Source: Prauserella rugosa (lineage in GTDB: Bacteria > Actinomycetota > Actinomycetes > Mycobacteriales > Pseudonocardiaceae). Taken from it: a stretch of 64,000 bases of DNA. Shown in pieces: positions 20,557-30,480 of the stretch. Positions within the stretch are counted from its first letter, which is position 1; each line of letters starts with the position of its first letter. Under the pieces are notes generated by a model that saw nothing but the letters and a program-made list of their open reading frames with translations, was not told where the DNA came from and ran no database searches. Location of the stretch: the NCBI RefSeq assembly GCF_000719975.1, contig NZ_JOIJ01000017.1, positions 31,223 to 95,222 on the forward strand. The letters run 5' to 3'. Position numbers and translations under genes: made by a program.

Positions 20557-21957
20557 TTACGGATGCAGGTGCCGCCTCGCTGCACGGTGGGCGTCGTTCA
20601 CCACTGCGCCCGCCTCGAGTTCGTCGGAGGTGGCCGCGAGGTGGATCCCGTCGTCGGGCCTGCGCCAGCTCGGCGGCTCGGCGGCCCCGCTCAAGGCCCA
20701 CGCGGCCTGACGCGCCGCACCCACCGCGACGTGCTCCATCTCCGGCGGCACCAGCACGGGCACGCCGAACACGCCCGGCGCGATCGCGCGCACGGCAGCC
20801 GATCGCGAGGCACCACCGGTCAACAGCACCCTGCGCACGGGCACGCCGTGGTCCCGCAGCGCGTCGAGGCCCGCGGCCAGCCCGCACAGCATGCCTTCCA
20901 CCGCGGCGCGCGCGACGTTGGCCGGGGTCATGTTGGACCGGCGCAGGCCCACGAGCGATCCGGACGCGTCCGGCAGGTTCGGCGTGCGTTCGCCGTCCAG
21001 GTAGGGCAGCAGCGTCAGCCCGCCCGCGCCGGGTTCGGCCGACAGCGCCAGTGCGTCCAATCCCTCCAGATCGGTGCCGAGCATCGCCGCCGTCGACGTC
21101 AGCACCCGCGCGGCGTTGAGCGTGCACGCCAACGGCAGGAACCGCCCGGTCGCGTCGGCGAATCCGGCGACGACGCCGGTGCCGTCGGCGGTCGGCTTCT
21201 CGCTTACACCGAAGACGGTTCCGCTCGTGCCGAGGGACACGGCCACGTCGCCGTCGGCGAGTTCGAGTGCGAGGCCCGCCGCCATGTTGTCGCCCGTGCC
21301 CGCCGCGACGAGCACGCCGTCGTCGCTGTGGCCCGCAACCTCGGCCGGCCCCAGCACCGTGGGCAGTTCGAGTTCCCTGCCGAAGGCCGTGACCAGCAGG
21401 TCGGTGCGGTACCGGCCCTCGACCGCCGAGTAGTAACCGGTGCCCGAGGCGTCACCGCGGTCGGTCGTGGGCACGCCGGACCCACCGAGCAGCTGCCACG
21501 TGAGCCAGTCGTGCGGAAGCAGCACGCGCTCGGCGCGCTTGGCCAGCTCCGGTTCGTGCTCGGCGAACCACCGCAGCTTCGTGACCGTGAAGCTCATCAA
21601 CGGCACCGAACCGACCGCGTCGGCCCACGCCTGTCCACCACCCAGCTCGCTGACCAGGTCGTCGGCGGCGCTCGCCGAGCGGACGTCGTTCCACAGCAAC
21701 GCCTCCCGCACGACCTCGCCGTCCCCGTCGACCGTGACCATGCCGTGCTGCTGGCCCGCGACCGCGACGGCGCGCACGTCGTCGAGCAGCCCGTCGCCCG
21801 CGCTGCGCAGCGCCCGCCACCATTCCGACGGGTGGACCTCGGTCGTGTCGGGATGCGCTGCCTGGCCGGTGCGGACCACCCGGCCGTCGGCTGCATCGAC
21901 CACGACGACCTTCGTCGACTGTGTCGACGAGTCCACCCCGGCTACCAGCTCGCTCAC
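20557..21957 (-). CDS. xylB: Xylulokinase (FGGY family carbohydrate kinase)
   Basis: A 466-residue kinase from GTG 21957. The N-terminal phosphate-binding motif ([18 protein letters not shown]) and the second FGGY motif ([20 protein letters not shown], near residue 400) are in place, and [13 protein letters not shown] contains the Gln-His pair typical of xylulokinases. It phosphorylates D-xylulose with ATP to xylulose 5-phosphate for the pentose phosphate pathway. It is the last gene of the operon with the ABC importer and the zinc dehydrogenase. That order fits oxidation of a pentitol or hexitol to a ketose followed by phosphorylation. Confidence 0.9.
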   Translation of the reverse strand: MSELVAGVDSSTQSTKVVVVDAADGRVVRTGQAAHPDTTEVHPSEWWRALRSAGDGLLDDVRAVAVAGQQHGMVTVDGDGEVVREALLWNDVRSASAADDLVSELGGGQAWADAVGSVPLMSFTVTKLRWFAEHEPELAKRAERVLLPHDWLTWQLLGGSGVPTTDRGDASGTGYYSAVEGRYRTDLLVTAFGRELELPTVLGPAEVAGHSDDGVLVAAGTGDNMAAGLALELADGDVAVSLGTSGTVFGVSEKPTADGTGVVAGFADATGRFLPLACTLNAARVLTSTAAMLGTDLEGLDALALSAEPGAGGLTLLPYLDGERTPNLPDASGSLVGLRRSNMTPANVARAAVEGMLCGLAAGLDALRDHGVPVRRVLLTGGASRSAAVRAIAPGVFGVPVLVPPEMEHVAVGAARQAAWALSGAAEPPSWRRPDDGIHLAATSDELEAGAVVNDAHRAARRHLHP

Positions 21958-22000
21958 GGTGTCGAACGCCCCTTCGTCTTTCCGGCCGTCGACCCGATGC

Positions 22001-23077
22001 TCACTGTCCGGACAACCGCAGGCCGGACTCCGGGTCGAAGACGTGTACCTCTCCAGTGTCCCGCACGGCGACCCGCACCGTCTCGCCCAAACGGGGCGGA
22101 GTCCGGCCGTCGGCACGAACGACCACCCGACCGGAGTGGCCGGCCAGCGCCCCGTGCACGTAGGCGTCCGCCCCCAGTTCCTCGACGAGCTCCACCCGCA
22201 GGTCGAAACCGTCGTCACCGGGTCCGACGAGCGCCAGCGACTCCGGGCGGACACCGGCCGTGACCTCGGGCAGGTCGGTGCGCACCGGCAGCTGGACGCT
22301 CAACTCGCCGAGTTTGACGTTGCCGCCGTCGACGGGAAGGTTCAGCAGGTTCATGGCGGGCGAACCGATGAATCCGGCGACGAAGACGTTCGCCGGCGTG
22401 TCGTAGAGCTCGCGCGGGGAGGCGCACTGCTGGAGGACGCCGTCTCGGAGCACCGCGACACGGTCGCCCATCGTCATCGCCTCGACCTGGTCGTGGGTCA
22501 CGTAGATCGTGGTCGTGCCGAGCCGCTGCTGGAGCGCGGCGATGCCCGCGCGGGTCTCGACGCGCAGTTTCGCATCCAGGTTGGACAGCGGTTCGTCCAT
22601 GAGGAACACGCTGGGCTCGCGCACGATCGCCCTGCCCATCGCGACCCGTTGACGCTGGCCGCCGGACAACGCCTTGGGCTTGCGGTCCAGGTACTTGGTC
22701 AGGTCCAGCAACGCCGCGGCCTCGTCGACCTTCGCCTTGATGTCCGACTTGGACACGCCACGCAACTTCAGCGAGAACGCCATGTTTTCCGCGACGGTCA
22801 TGTGCGGGTACAGCGCGTACGACTGGAACACCATGGCGATGTCCCTGTCCTTCGGGGGCAGGTTCGTGACGTCGCGGTCGCCGATCGAGATCGTGCCCTC
22901 GTCGATGTCCTCGAGGCCCGCGGCCATGCGCAACGCCGTCGACTTGCCCGACCCGGACGGTCCCACGAGCACGAGGAACTCGCCGTCGCCGACGCACAGA
23001 TCCAGGCTGTCGACCGCGCGTACCGCGTTCGCACCCGGGTAGACACGGGATGCGCCGGCGTACTCCACTTGCGCCAT
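22001..23077 (-). CDS. Sugar ABC transporter ATPase (MsmK/UgpC type)
   Basis: A 358-residue ATPase starting at ATG 23077. It has Walker A (GPSGSGKST, near residue 38), the signature [14 protein letters not shown], Walker B ([15 protein letters not shown]), the His-loop THDQVEAMT and a C-terminal MalK-like regulatory beta domain (residues about 240-358). This is the shared energy-coupling subunit of CUT1-type sugar importers. It lies 11 bp from the permease and 43 bp before the xylulokinase gene on the same strand. Confidence 0.93.
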   Translation of the reverse strand: MAQVEYAGASRVYPGANAVRAVDSLDLCVGDGEFLVLVGPSGSGKSTALRMAAGLEDIDEGTISIGDRDVTNLPPKDRDIAMVFQSYALYPHMTVAENMAFSLKLRGVSKSDIKAKVDEAAALLDLTKYLDRKPKALSGGQRQRVAMGRAIVREPSVFLMDEPLSNLDAKLRVETRAGIAALQQRLGTTTIYVTHDQVEAMTMGDRVAVLRDGVLQQCASPRELYDTPANVFVAGFIGSPAMNLLNLPVDGGNVKLGELSVQLPVRTDLPEVTAGVRPESLALVGPGDDGFDLRVELVEELGADAYVHGALAGHSGRVVVRADGRTPPRLGETVRVAVRDTGEVHVFDPESGLRLSGQ

Positions 23078-23088
23078 CGGTAACTCCT

Positions 23089-23913
23089 TTACTTGACCGC
23101 GCCCATGGAAAGGCCGCGTACCAGGTGGTTCTGTGCGATCCAGCCGACGATCATCACCGGCAGTGAGGCGAGCAGGGCGGCGGCGGACAGCTGCGCCCAG
23201 AACAGGCCCTCGCTGGTGATGAACCCGACGAGGAAGACCGGGACGGTACCGGCCTGGGCCGCGGTCAGGTTCACCGCGTAGAAGAACTCGGTCCACGAGA
23301 AGATGACGCAGATCAACGCCGTCGCGGCGATGCCGGGCGCCACGACGGGCAGCACGACCCGGTACAGCAGCGTCGGCAGCGTGGCGCCGTCCACCCGCGC
23401 CGCCTCGATCATCTCCGTGGGCACCTCGAGGAAGAACGAGCGCATCATCCACACCGCCAGCGGCAGGTTCATGCCCGCGTACAACACGACGAGCGCCCAG
23501 ACGTTGTCGAGCATGCCGAGGTTCTGCGAGATGACGTACAGCGGGATGATCGCCGCGACGATCGGCAGCATCTTCGTCGACAGGAAGAACCCGAGTGCGT
23601 TGGACGTCTGCTTGATCGGCGCCAGCGAGAGTGCATACGCGGCGGGCACACCGAGCAGCAGTACGAGCAGCGTCGAGACCACGGTGACGAACGCCGAGTT
23701 CGCCAGGTAGGGCAGGAATCCGCGGTCGAGGATCGTCGTGAACTGCTCGAGCGTGGGGCTGAACGCGAACTTCGGCGGATCGGTGGCCGCGTCCACCTCG
23801 TGCTTGAACGAGGTGACGACCATCCAGATCACGGGGAACACGAACAGCAGCGCGATGACCCACGTGAGCGCGGTCAGCGCACCGCGGCCGAGCCGATTCG
23901 TCTTGGCTGCCAT
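23089..23913 (-). CDS. Sugar ABC transporter permease (MalG/CUT1 type)
   Basis: A 274-residue, six-helix permease from ATG 23913. The EAA-loop that contacts the ATPase is EMIEAARVDGATLPTLLYRV. It follows the second permease with 1 bp between them, so the two genes are translationally coupled. It forms the inner-membrane channel of the polyol/sugar importer with the 23915 gene. Confidence 0.92.
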   Translation of the reverse strand: MAAKTNRLGRGALTALTWVIALLFVFPVIWMVVTSFKHEVDAATDPPKFAFSPTLEQFTTILDRGFLPYLANSAFVTVVSTLLVLLLGVPAAYALSLAPIKQTSNALGFFLSTKMLPIVAAIIPLYVISQNLGMLDNVWALVVLYAGMNLPLAVWMMRSFFLEVPTEMIEAARVDGATLPTLLYRVVLPVVAPGIAATALICVIFSWTEFFYAVNLTAAQAGTVPVFLVGFITSEGLFWAQLSAAALLASLPVMIVGWIAQNHLVRGLSMGAVK

Positions 23914-23914
23914 G

Positions 23915-24847
23915 TCACTTCACCCCGCGGGAGACGTCGAAGGTCCGGAACATCAGCCGCAGCGCGAAGGTCGCCACGATCAGCGTCATGATCACCACGA
24001 CGACACCCATCGCGGACGACTGGCCGACGTCGAAACCCTCGAACGCGCGTTGGTAGATGTAGTACGGCAGGTTGGTGCTCGCCGTACCGGGACCACCCTG
24101 GGTCATGAGGTAGATCGCGTCGAAACTGTTGACGATGTAGATCGCGCCGAGCAGCACCGCCAGCTGCAGATACCGCGACAGTTGCGGCAATGTGATCGAC
24201 ACGAACGTACGCCACCGGCCGGCACCGTCCACCTGCGCCGCCTCGAGCACCTCACGCGACTGCGCCTGCAGACCGGCCAGGATCAGCAGCATCATGAACG
24301 GTGTCCACTGCCAGGTGATCTGGGCCATCACCGCGGCGAGCGGGTAGTCCGACAACCAGTCGACCTCGATACCCAGCGCCCAGTTCAGCAATCCGTAGGA
24401 CGGGTCGAACATCGTCGTCTTCCACAGCAGCGCACCGGCGGCGGGAAGGATCAGGAACGGCGTGATCAGCAGGGTGCGCACGATGCCGCGGCCGAGGAAC
24501 GCGCGGTCGAGCAGGAGCGCCAGTCCCAGGCCGAGCAGCATCGCGACGAACACGCACACCACGGTGAGCGTCACCGTGTTCAGCAGTGCCTGCAGGAACA
24601 CCGAGTCGGTGAAGACGTCGACGTAGTTGTCGAATCCGACGAAGTGCTGCGACCCGGGCCGCACCATGTTCCACGACTGGAACGAGTTGAACACCGTGAC
24701 CAGGAACGGGATCTGGGTGACGGCGATCGTGAAGATCAGCGCGGGCAGCAGCGGCGCGCGGCGCCTCCACGCCGCCGAACGTTCCTGCGCTCGCGGCCGC
24801 GCGGGCGGTTTCTCCGGCGCCTGCGGCGCCTCTGCCAGAGTGGTCAT
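23915..24847 (-). CDS. Sugar ABC transporter permease (MalF/CUT1 type)
   Basis: A 310-residue permease from ATG 24847 with a basic, Pro-rich cytoplasmic N-terminus (PEKPPARPRAQERSAAWRRR), six predicted helices and an EAA loop (EVLEAAQVDGAGRWRTF). Its start codon overlaps the stop of the solute-binding protein gene by one base (ATGA junction). Together with its partner permease it makes up the transmembrane part of the importer. Confidence 0.92.
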   Translation of the reverse strand: MTTLAEAPQAPEKPPARPRAQERSAAWRRRAPLLPALIFTIAVTQIPFLVTVFNSFQSWNMVRPGSQHFVGFDNYVDVFTDSVFLQALLNTVTLTVVCVFVAMLLGLGLALLLDRAFLGRGIVRTLLITPFLILPAAGALLWKTTMFDPSYGLLNWALGIEVDWLSDYPLAAVMAQITWQWTPFMMLLILAGLQAQSREVLEAAQVDGAGRWRTFVSITLPQLSRYLQLAVLLGAIYIVNSFDAIYLMTQGGPGTASTNLPYYIYQRAFEGFDVGQSSAMGVVVVIMTLIVATFALRLMFRTFDVSRGVK

Positions 24848-26226
24848 CACTGACTCTCCTGATAGGACTTGCCCACCGTGGCTGCGTACTCCTGCGCCTG
24901 CTGCAGCGCCGCGTCGGGCGACTTCTGCCCGGCGATGGCCGCCGACAGCTGCTGCGAAACGCGGGTCCCCAGGTCCTGGAACTCGGGGATGCTCAGGAAC
25001 TGGATCCCCTCGTACGGCACGGGTTTGGTCATCGTGTGGTCCTGATCGGCCACGCTGATGGCGTCCAGAGTGGGCTGTGCGTACGCCTCGGCGGCCTCGC
25101 GGTACTCGGGGATGTCGTAGGTGGACATCCGGCACCCGGTGGGTACGCGGTTCCAGCCGAACTCCGTGCCGACCGTCTGCACGAACTCCTTGCCGGTCAT
25201 CCAGCGCAGGAAGTCCCACGAGGCCTGCTTGTTCTCCGCGACCTTGGGAATGGCCAGCGACCAGGTGTACAGCCACCCCGCGGCGTCGGTGTCCTTGCGC
25301 GGCGCGGGCACGTAACCGGACTTGCCGACGACCTCGCTGCTCTGCGGATCCTCGTTGGTGCCCGCCATGACGGTGGCGTCGTACCACATCGCGGCCTGGC
25401 CGCGGCCGTACCGGTTGCCGCACTCCTGGAAGCCGGCCGACGAGGCACCGACCTCGCCGTGGTTGCGAACCAGGTCGACGTAGAAGTTCCACGCCTGACG
25501 GAACTGTGGCGAGGTCAGCTGGGCGTTCCAGTTCTCGTCGTACCAGCGCCCGCCGAACGTGTTGACCACCGTGTTGAAGGGCGCGAGGCTCTCGCCCCAC
25601 CCCGGCTTGCCGCGCAGGCAGATCCCAGCGACACCGTTGGCCGGATCGTTGAGCTTCCTCGCGAACTCCTGCACCTGGTCCCACGTCGGGTTGGCCGGCA
25701 TCTCCAGACCGGCCTTCGCGAACAGGTCCTTGCGGTAGGCCAGGAACGACGATTCCCCGTAGAACGGAACCGCGTGCATGTCGCCCTGATGCGAGAGCGA
25801 GTCCTTGATGCTGGGGATGAAGTCGCCGTCGTCGTAGCTGGGGTCGGCGTCGATGTAGGGCTGGAGGTTCTCGAGCCAGCCGTTCTCGGCCCACTGCGGA
25901 GCCTCGTAGTTGCTGATCATCACGGCGTCGAACTCGCCGCCCTCGTTGGCCACCGACGCGGTGATCTTGGCACGCGCCTGGTTCTCGGGCAGCTGCACGA
26001 ACTTCAGGTGGACGCCCGGGTTCTCGGCCTCGAACCGGTGCGACAGCGCGACGGCGTCCTCCATCTGCGGGTTCGACACGATCGCGATGACGAGCGTCTG
26101 CCCACCGGCGCCGAGCGCACCGGCACCCGCACACCCCGCGGCGGGCAGGAGCGCGGCCAGCAGAATCGCCAGGCGCGTCAGCACACTCCGCCTCGCGGTT
26201 CCGGTGCCGAACCCGCGTTTACGCAT
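24847..26226 (-). CDS. Extracellular solute-binding lipoprotein of sugar ABC importer
   Basis: A 459-residue protein starting at 26226, with a lipoprotein signal: MRKRGFGTGTARRSVLTRLA, then LLPAAGC with the lipidated Cys near residue 32. The body is a family 1 solute-binding protein (FEAENPGVHLKFVQLPENQA; WSLAIPKVAENKQASWDFLR). It captures sugar or polyol outside the membrane. It overlaps the upstream dehydrogenase gene by 8 bp, which strongly indicates one operon. Confidence 0.92.
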   Translation of the reverse strand: MRKRGFGTGTARRSVLTRLAILLAALLPAAGCAGAGALGAGGQTLVIAIVSNPQMEDAVALSHRFEAENPGVHLKFVQLPENQARAKITASVANEGGEFDAVMISNYEAPQWAENGWLENLQPYIDADPSYDDGDFIPSIKDSLSHQGDMHAVPFYGESSFLAYRKDLFAKAGLEMPANPTWDQVQEFARKLNDPANGVAGICLRGKPGWGESLAPFNTVVNTFGGRWYDENWNAQLTSPQFRQAWNFYVDLVRNHGEVGASSAGFQECGNRYGRGQAAMWYDATVMAGTNEDPQSSEVVGKSGYVPAPRKDTDAAGWLYTWSLAIPKVAENKQASWDFLRWMTGKEFVQTVGTEFGWNRVPTGCRMSTYDIPEYREAAEAYAQPTLDAISVADQDHTMTKPVPYEGIQFLSIPEFQDLGTRVSQQLSAAIAGQKSPDAALQQAQEYAATVGKSYQESQ

Positions 26227-27223
26227 CGCCGCCTCCCGGCAGAACCTGGGTCTTCAGCCCGCGCCCGCTGCGCATGAGGTCGAGTGCCTCGGGGAAGCGC
26301 TCCAACGGAAGGCTGTCGGTGAGCAGCGAGGCCGTGTCGATCGCACCGGTCGCCACGAGGTTGAGCGCAGCACCGTAGCTGTGCAGCACGGCCATCGACC
26401 CGACGATGGTGATCTCGTCGTTGTAGATGCGGAACGGCGAGAGCGACACGCGCGCCTCCTCCGGTGCGACACCGAAGACGAGCAGCCTGCCTCCCCTTCG
26501 CAGAGAGTCGAAGGCCGCCTCGATCGCGGGCGCGGCTCCCGTGCAGTCGACGGCGGCGTCGAACTTCTCGTCGTTCAGCTCCGTGACGTCGCCGACGGCG
26601 GCCACGGCACCGAGGTCCCGCGGCCGCGCGAGCCGCTCGGTGTTGCGGTCGACCATCGTCACCGACGCGCCCGCGCGCTGCAGCAACTGCTGCATGATCA
26701 GGCCCATCGTGCCCGCGCCGATCACCAGGAAGCGTTCGCCCGCCTCCACGCCGATACGCCGCACGCCGTGCACGGCACACGACACCGGCTCGACGAGCGC
26801 GCCCTCGCGGTAGGTCATGCCGTCGGGCATGCGGTAGCAGGTGTCGGCTGGCACGGCGACGTACTCGGCGAACGCGCCGTCGACGGTGTCGCCGGTGGCT
26901 CCCCAGTTCGCGCAGAGGTTGCCGTGGCCGGCACGGCAGGGGCCGCAGTACCCGCAGAACAGGGACGGGTCGACCGCCACCCGGTCGCCGACCTCGAAGC
27001 CGCCAGGGGCGTTGGCGCCCACCTCGACGATCTCGCCCGCGAACTCGTGACCGGGGACGATGGGATACGGCGACGGCGGGAAGTGACCGTCGGCGATGTG
27101 CAGGTCCGTCCCGCAGATGCCACAGGCGCCGACCCGCACGACGACGTCGCGCTCGCGTGGTTTCGGGTCGGGGACGTCGCCGACGCGGACCGAGCCCGGC
27201 GTATCGATGATCGCGGCTCGCAT
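26219..27223 (-). CDS. Zinc-dependent polyol/alcohol dehydrogenase
   Basis: A 334-residue medium-chain dehydrogenase from ATG 27223. Catalytic zinc ligands are seen in GACGICGTDLH and PGHEFAGEI, and four structural-zinc Cys in CGYCGPCRAGHGNLC. The nucleotide fold includes VIGAGTMGLIMQQLL. Members of this group oxidise sorbitol, xylitol, arabitol and related polyols with NAD. As the first gene of the importer-kinase operon it likely makes D-xylulose (from xylitol or arabitol) for the xylulokinase. The exact substrate cannot be read from sequence. Confidence 0.88.
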   Translation of the reverse strand: MRAAIIDTPGSVRVGDVPDPKPRERDVVVRVGACGICGTDLHIADGHFPPSPYPIVPGHEFAGEIVEVGANAPGGFEVGDRVAVDPSLFCGYCGPCRAGHGNLCANWGATGDTVDGAFAEYVAVPADTCYRMPDGMTYREGALVEPVSCAVHGVRRIGVEAGERFLVIGAGTMGLIMQQLLQRAGASVTMVDRNTERLARPRDLGAVAAVGDVTELNDEKFDAAVDCTGAAPAIEAAFDSLRRGGRLLVFGVAPEEARVSLSPFRIYNDEITIVGSMAVLHSYGAALNLVATGAIDTASLLTDSLPLERFPEALDLMRSGRGLKTQVLPGGGDA

Positions 27224-27343
27224 GAGGCGCCACCCTCCTGATGCTCAAGCGACAGTGCTCGTTGTGCCGTGGAGGTCACCCGCTCCGGGCCGAAGCGCTC
27301 GTCGGAGCGCGTTGAGCCTTCCACGTGTCGCGCTCAGATGAGA

Positions 27344-27367
27344 TGCTCAGCTGAGCGCTGGCGCTCA
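27344..27367. promoter_or_regulatory. Candidate SorC operator, upstream site
   Basis: TGCTCAGCTGAGC at 27344-27356 contains a perfect 12-bp palindrome, and TGAGCGC-TG-GCGCTCA follows at 27352-27367. The half-site TGCTCA is the same as in the palindrome at 27450. It lies in the divergent region between the polyol operon and its SorC regulator. Confidence 0.55.
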
Positions 27368-27449
27368 CTGTCTGAACGCTGACTGACACGTGCATTGAAC
27401 GGTCGAGGGGTTCGTTAAGTCAATGTTTCCATGCAAACTTCGTGATAAG

Positions 27450-27465
27450 TTGCTCATATGAGCAA
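27450..27465. promoter_or_regulatory. Candidate SorC operator overlapping the regulator's start codon
   Basis: TTGCTCATATGAGCAA is a perfect 16-bp palindrome. The ATG of the regulator (27458) is its centre. It shares the half-site TGCTCA with the site at 27344. Binding here would block both transcription and possibly translation of the regulator, as in autorepression. Confidence 0.6.
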
Positions 27466-28432
27466 GCAGGGACGGCGGACGCAATCCGGCCCGGCCGCGC
27501 TCGTCCAGGCGGCAGCCATCGGGCGGCGGTTCTATGTGCAGGGAGCGTCGAAGCTGGAGATCGCCGAGGAGTTCGGGATCAGCCGCTTCAAAGTGGCCCG
27601 GATCCTGGACCAGGCTAGGGACAGCGGCCTCGTCCGCGTCGAGTTCGACCTGCCCCTTCCGCTCGAGCCGACCCTGTGTGACGAGGTAGCCCAGGCCTAC
27701 GGCCTCCACCGCGCACTGGTGCTCGAACGAGCAGACGGATCGGAGATCGAGCTCCGGAAACGGATCGGGGCGATGACGGCCGAGCTGTTGACCGAGATCG
27801 TCACCGAGGACGACGTGCTCGGCGTCGTGTGGGCACGCACCGTCAACGCGATGACGGATTCGCTGCGTGGCCTGGCCCGCTGCCCCGTGGTGCAGCTGTG
27901 CGGCGTGTCCTCACGCATCGACGTCCACGAACACTCCGCCGACCGGTCCGTGGAGACGGTGCGGCAGATCGCGTCGGTCTCGGGCGGCGAGGCGTTCCCG
28001 ATCTTCGGACCGCTCGTCCTGCCCGACCACCGCACGGCGCGCACGTTGCGGCAGCAGCCGGGGATCGCCGAGGCCTTCGAGCGCTTCTCCCGGATCACGA
28101 CCGCCGTCGTCAGCATCGGCGCGTGGCGACCGGGGCAGTCCACTGTGTACAACGTGCTCGGCGAACAGCAACGCGAGGCGCTGGCCGAGCGCGGCGCGGT
28201 GGCCGAGGTCGCGGCACGCCTGTTCGACGCCGACGGTAACGAACTCTCGGGCGATCCAGGGCATCACGTCCTGGCCATCAGCGTGCGCGAACTGAAACGC
28301 GTCCCCGAGGTGATCGCACTCGGCGGGGGCGAGGGCAAGGCCGAGGCGATCGCGGCGGTGCTCCGGTCGGGCATGGTCAACACCCTGATCACCGATGCAG
28401 CCGCCGCGAAACGCCTCGTCGAACTCGCCTAA
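27458..28432 (+). CDS. SorC-family sugar-binding transcriptional regulator
   Basis: A 324-residue protein starting at ATG 27458. An N-terminal helix-turn-helix (SKLEIAEEFGISRFKVARIL, residues about 29-48) is followed by the SorC ligand-binding domain that resembles sugar-phosphate isomerases (DDVLGVVWARTVNAM; VGGEGKAEAIAAVL-type end). It is divergent from the dehydrogenase-importer-xylulokinase operon, with the two palindromes between, and probably controls that operon in response to a sugar phosphate such as xylulose 5-phosphate. It lies 17 bp from the convergent gene at 28450. Confidence 0.9.
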   Translation: MSKQGRRTQSGPAALVQAAAIGRRFYVQGASKLEIAEEFGISRFKVARILDQARDSGLVRVEFDLPLPLEPTLCDEVAQAYGLHRALVLERADGSEIELRKRIGAMTAELLTEIVTEDDVLGVVWARTVNAMTDSLRGLARCPVVQLCGVSSRIDVHEHSADRSVETVRQIASVSGGEAFPIFGPLVLPDHRTARTLRQQPGIAEAFERFSRITTAVVSIGAWRPGQSTVYNVLGEQQREALAERGAVAEVAARLFDADGNELSGDPGHHVLAISVRELKRVPEVIALGGGEGKAEAIAAVLRSGMVNTLITDAAAAKRLVELA

Positions 28433-28449
28433 CCCGCCCGGCGGATCGA

Positions 28450-29415
28450 TCAGAAGTCGATCGCGTCGGCGACGTCCGCCTCGTGCAGATGCCGGATCTC
28501 GTTGCGTGGCGCGGGATCGGCGAACTTCGACGACCCCGACTCGTACAGCACGTACAACCGTCCATCGTGGTCGGTGACGCCCTCGGCCATACTCGGTGCC
28601 CGATAGCACTGCGCCGACGGCTCGATCTCCGTGGCGCCCTCCTCGACGGTGTAAATGTTGCTGCGATTGGTGCGGCCGTAGGAGGTGCTGTAGATGAACT
28701 TGCCGTCGGCGACCGTCATTCCCTGTGTCTTCATCGGCACCTCGTACTCGGTGCCACGGGTGATCGTGCCGTCGGACGCGACCGAGAACGCGTGCATGAC
28801 GTCACGGCTGCTGTCGTTGAACTTGCCCGAGTACAGCGTCGTGCCGTCGGTGCCGAGGAACGAGGCAGCCGGAACCTCCTGCGACGTACCGGTCTGGGCG
28901 AGGTACGGGATGCCGTCGGCCTTCATCGCCGTTTCCAGTTCGCCGAGGTCGTACTTGCGGATCCGGTCGGAACCACTGCCCGACACGAACGCCCATCCGC
29001 CGACCACCGCGACCCCGCCCACGTGCGCGTCCGCGACGGCGACCGATCCGATGTGGTCACCCGAATCCGCGTCGATGCCGTAGATCCGCGCGTCCTGCCC
29101 GTCCTGGTAGGCGGTCACCAGCAGCAGGTCCGATCCGCTGCCGTCCCAGTTCTCCCAGTAGCCGAGACCCTGCGGGGTGAACCCGTCGTCCAGATACGGA
29201 ACCTCGGCTCCCTGCGCATAACGCTCGTCGTAGACCGCCGACGCGGACTCGCCGGGGTAGAAGGGGTCGCTGCCGGTGGCCGTCTCACACGAGATCGCCG
29301 CAGCCCCGAGACCTGCCGCGGGCGCGGTGGCCGCCGAAGCAGCACCACCGCCGGCGAGGCCGCACACGAGCGCGGTGCCCGCCGCCACGGCAAGGGCCTT
29401 GCGTGTACTGGTCAT
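28450..29415 (-). CDS. Secreted beta-propeller-like protein
   Basis: A 321-residue exported protein with a signal peptide (RKALAVAAGTALVCGLAGGG...AASAA). The body is a run of beta-strand repeats with turns (RIYGIDADSGDHIGSVAVAD; RIRKYDLGELETAMKADGIP; SNIYTVEEGATEIEPSAQCY), typical of WD40/YVTN-like propellers. Two Cys residues could be disulfide-bonded. No catalytic motif is seen. It may bind or sense an extracellular ligand. It converges on the SorC regulator with a 17-bp gap and is divergent from the flavin-fold gene at 29557. Confidence 0.7.
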   Translation of the reverse strand: MTSTRKALAVAAGTALVCGLAGGGAASAATAPAAGLGAAAISCETATGSDPFYPGESASAVYDERYAQGAEVPYLDDGFTPQGLGYWENWDGSGSDLLLVTAYQDGQDARIYGIDADSGDHIGSVAVADAHVGGVAVVGGWAFVSGSGSDRIRKYDLGELETAMKADGIPYLAQTGTSQEVPAASFLGTDGTTLYSGKFNDSSRDVMHAFSVASDGTITRGTEYEVPMKTQGMTVADGKFIYSTSYGRTNRSNIYTVEEGATEIEPSAQCYRAPSMAEGVTDHDGRLYVLYESGSSKFADPAPRNEIRHLHEADVADAIDF

Positions 29416-29556
29416 GTCTCCTCCGCAGACGTGTCGAACCGAACCGGCCCGATACTTCCGCCCATGCCTGCCGGACTCAACGCCTTTGCGCTGGACGGAA
29501 AACCGCGAAGCGCACGACGGTGACAGCGCACGACGCTTCTGTGATAATCAATATTT

Positions 29557-30195
29557 GTGACGGCGCAGAGTGGCGAGTCCGGTTGCGGATCCGGCGACCG
29601 GCCGGGTGGCGGATCCGGTGGCGGGGCGACTCCGCAGGTGGGGACCGACGACATCGAGGATCTGCGCGGCGCGCGACTGCGCGGTGCCGCCCGCCGCGAG
29701 CTGCTCACGGCGCAGACCGAATGCACGTTCGTGTTCACCGCGCCCGACAGCGGGCCGGGCGCGGTGGTACTGAGCTTCGCGCACGTCGACGGTCGTTTCC
29801 TGTTCACGAGCGTGGACGGGCGGGTGCAGGTCCGCGGTGTGGAGCGGGACCCACGGGCGTGCGTGGTCGTGTCGAACGCGGGCACGGGGCTGCCCGGCAG
29901 ACGGATGCTGTCGATGCGGGGGAACGTCACGGTTCATCGCGACCGGGCCGCGGTCGACGCGTTCCTGCCGACGCTGGCCGCCCGTCTCGCCCCGGACAGC
30001 ACCGACCGGTTTCTCGACCTGCTGCGCAGCCCCAACCGCGTGGTGCTCGAGTTCGTCCCGACCGAGATCGTCGCCAGTCACGACTCCCGCCTCATGGCAG
30101 GCGACGGCCGGGGCGGCAGTGGCGGCAGCAGTGGCGGGGGCAGCAGCGCAGACAGTGGCGGTGGCTCTGACACGGGCGGTGGCAGCACGACCTGA
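29557..30195 (+). CDS. Pyridoxamine-phosphate-oxidase-fold protein with Gly/Ser tails
   Basis: A 212-residue protein from GTG 29557. The central part, residues about 35-170, resembles the split-barrel flavin/F420-binding family: GRFLFTSVDGRVQVRGVERD, ACVVVSNAGTGLPGRRMLSM and RGNVTVHRDRAAVDAFLPTL. Both ends are odd: residues 5-27 and the last 35 are Gly/Ser-rich and low complexity. Cofactor identity cannot be read. Actinobacterial relatives of this fold use F420 or FMN. The 5' spacer to the divergent propeller gene is 141 bp. Confidence 0.7.
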   Translation: MTAQSGESGCGSGDRPGGGSGGGATPQVGTDDIEDLRGARLRGAARRELLTAQTECTFVFTAPDSGPGAVVLSFAHVDGRFLFTSVDGRVQVRGVERDPRACVVVSNAGTGLPGRRMLSMRGNVTVHRDRAAVDAFLPTLAARLAPDSTDRFLDLLRSPNRVVLEFVPTEIVASHDSRLMAGDGRGGSGGSSGGGSSADSGGGSDTGGGSTT

Positions 30196-30270
30196 CCTCG
30201 CGGACCCGGCGTCCATCCGACTCGTCGACAGAGTTGTCCACAGTCTGATCAGTTATCCACAGACCTGGGG

Positions 30271-30404
30271 ACAACACGGCACCCGGAATCCGCAACACGA
30301 GCCCACAGGAACGCAACACGGCTTCCCGGGCCCGCAACACGCGCCCCTGGGCCCGCAACACGGGCGCCTGAAAGCGCAACACGGGCTCCCCAGAGCGCAA
30401 CACG
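30271..30404 (-). repeat. 21-bp-period array C, 7 copies
   Basis: GCAACACG (ACAACACG in the outermost copy) occurs at 30271, 30292, 30313, 30334, 30355, 30376 and 30397, exactly 21 bp apart. In minus-strand reading the array follows the perfect terminator hairpin at the end of the DUF1416 gene and points the same way as that gene. Confidence 0.92.
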
Positions 30405-30421
30405 GGCACAGGGCGGACACA

Positions 30422-30465
30422 GGACAGGCCCCCAGGGCTCCTGGCGGAGTCCTGGGGGCCTGTCC
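30422..30465 (-). terminator. Perfect 15-bp hairpin after the sulfur operon
   Basis: GGACAGGCCCCCAGG at 30422-30436 pairs perfectly with CCTGGGGGCCTGTCC at 30451-30465 over a 14-base loop. It begins 15 bases after the stop codon of the DUF1416 gene. Array C lies immediately beyond it. Confidence 0.9.
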
Positions 30466-30480
30466 GGCTGACGTGCGGTG

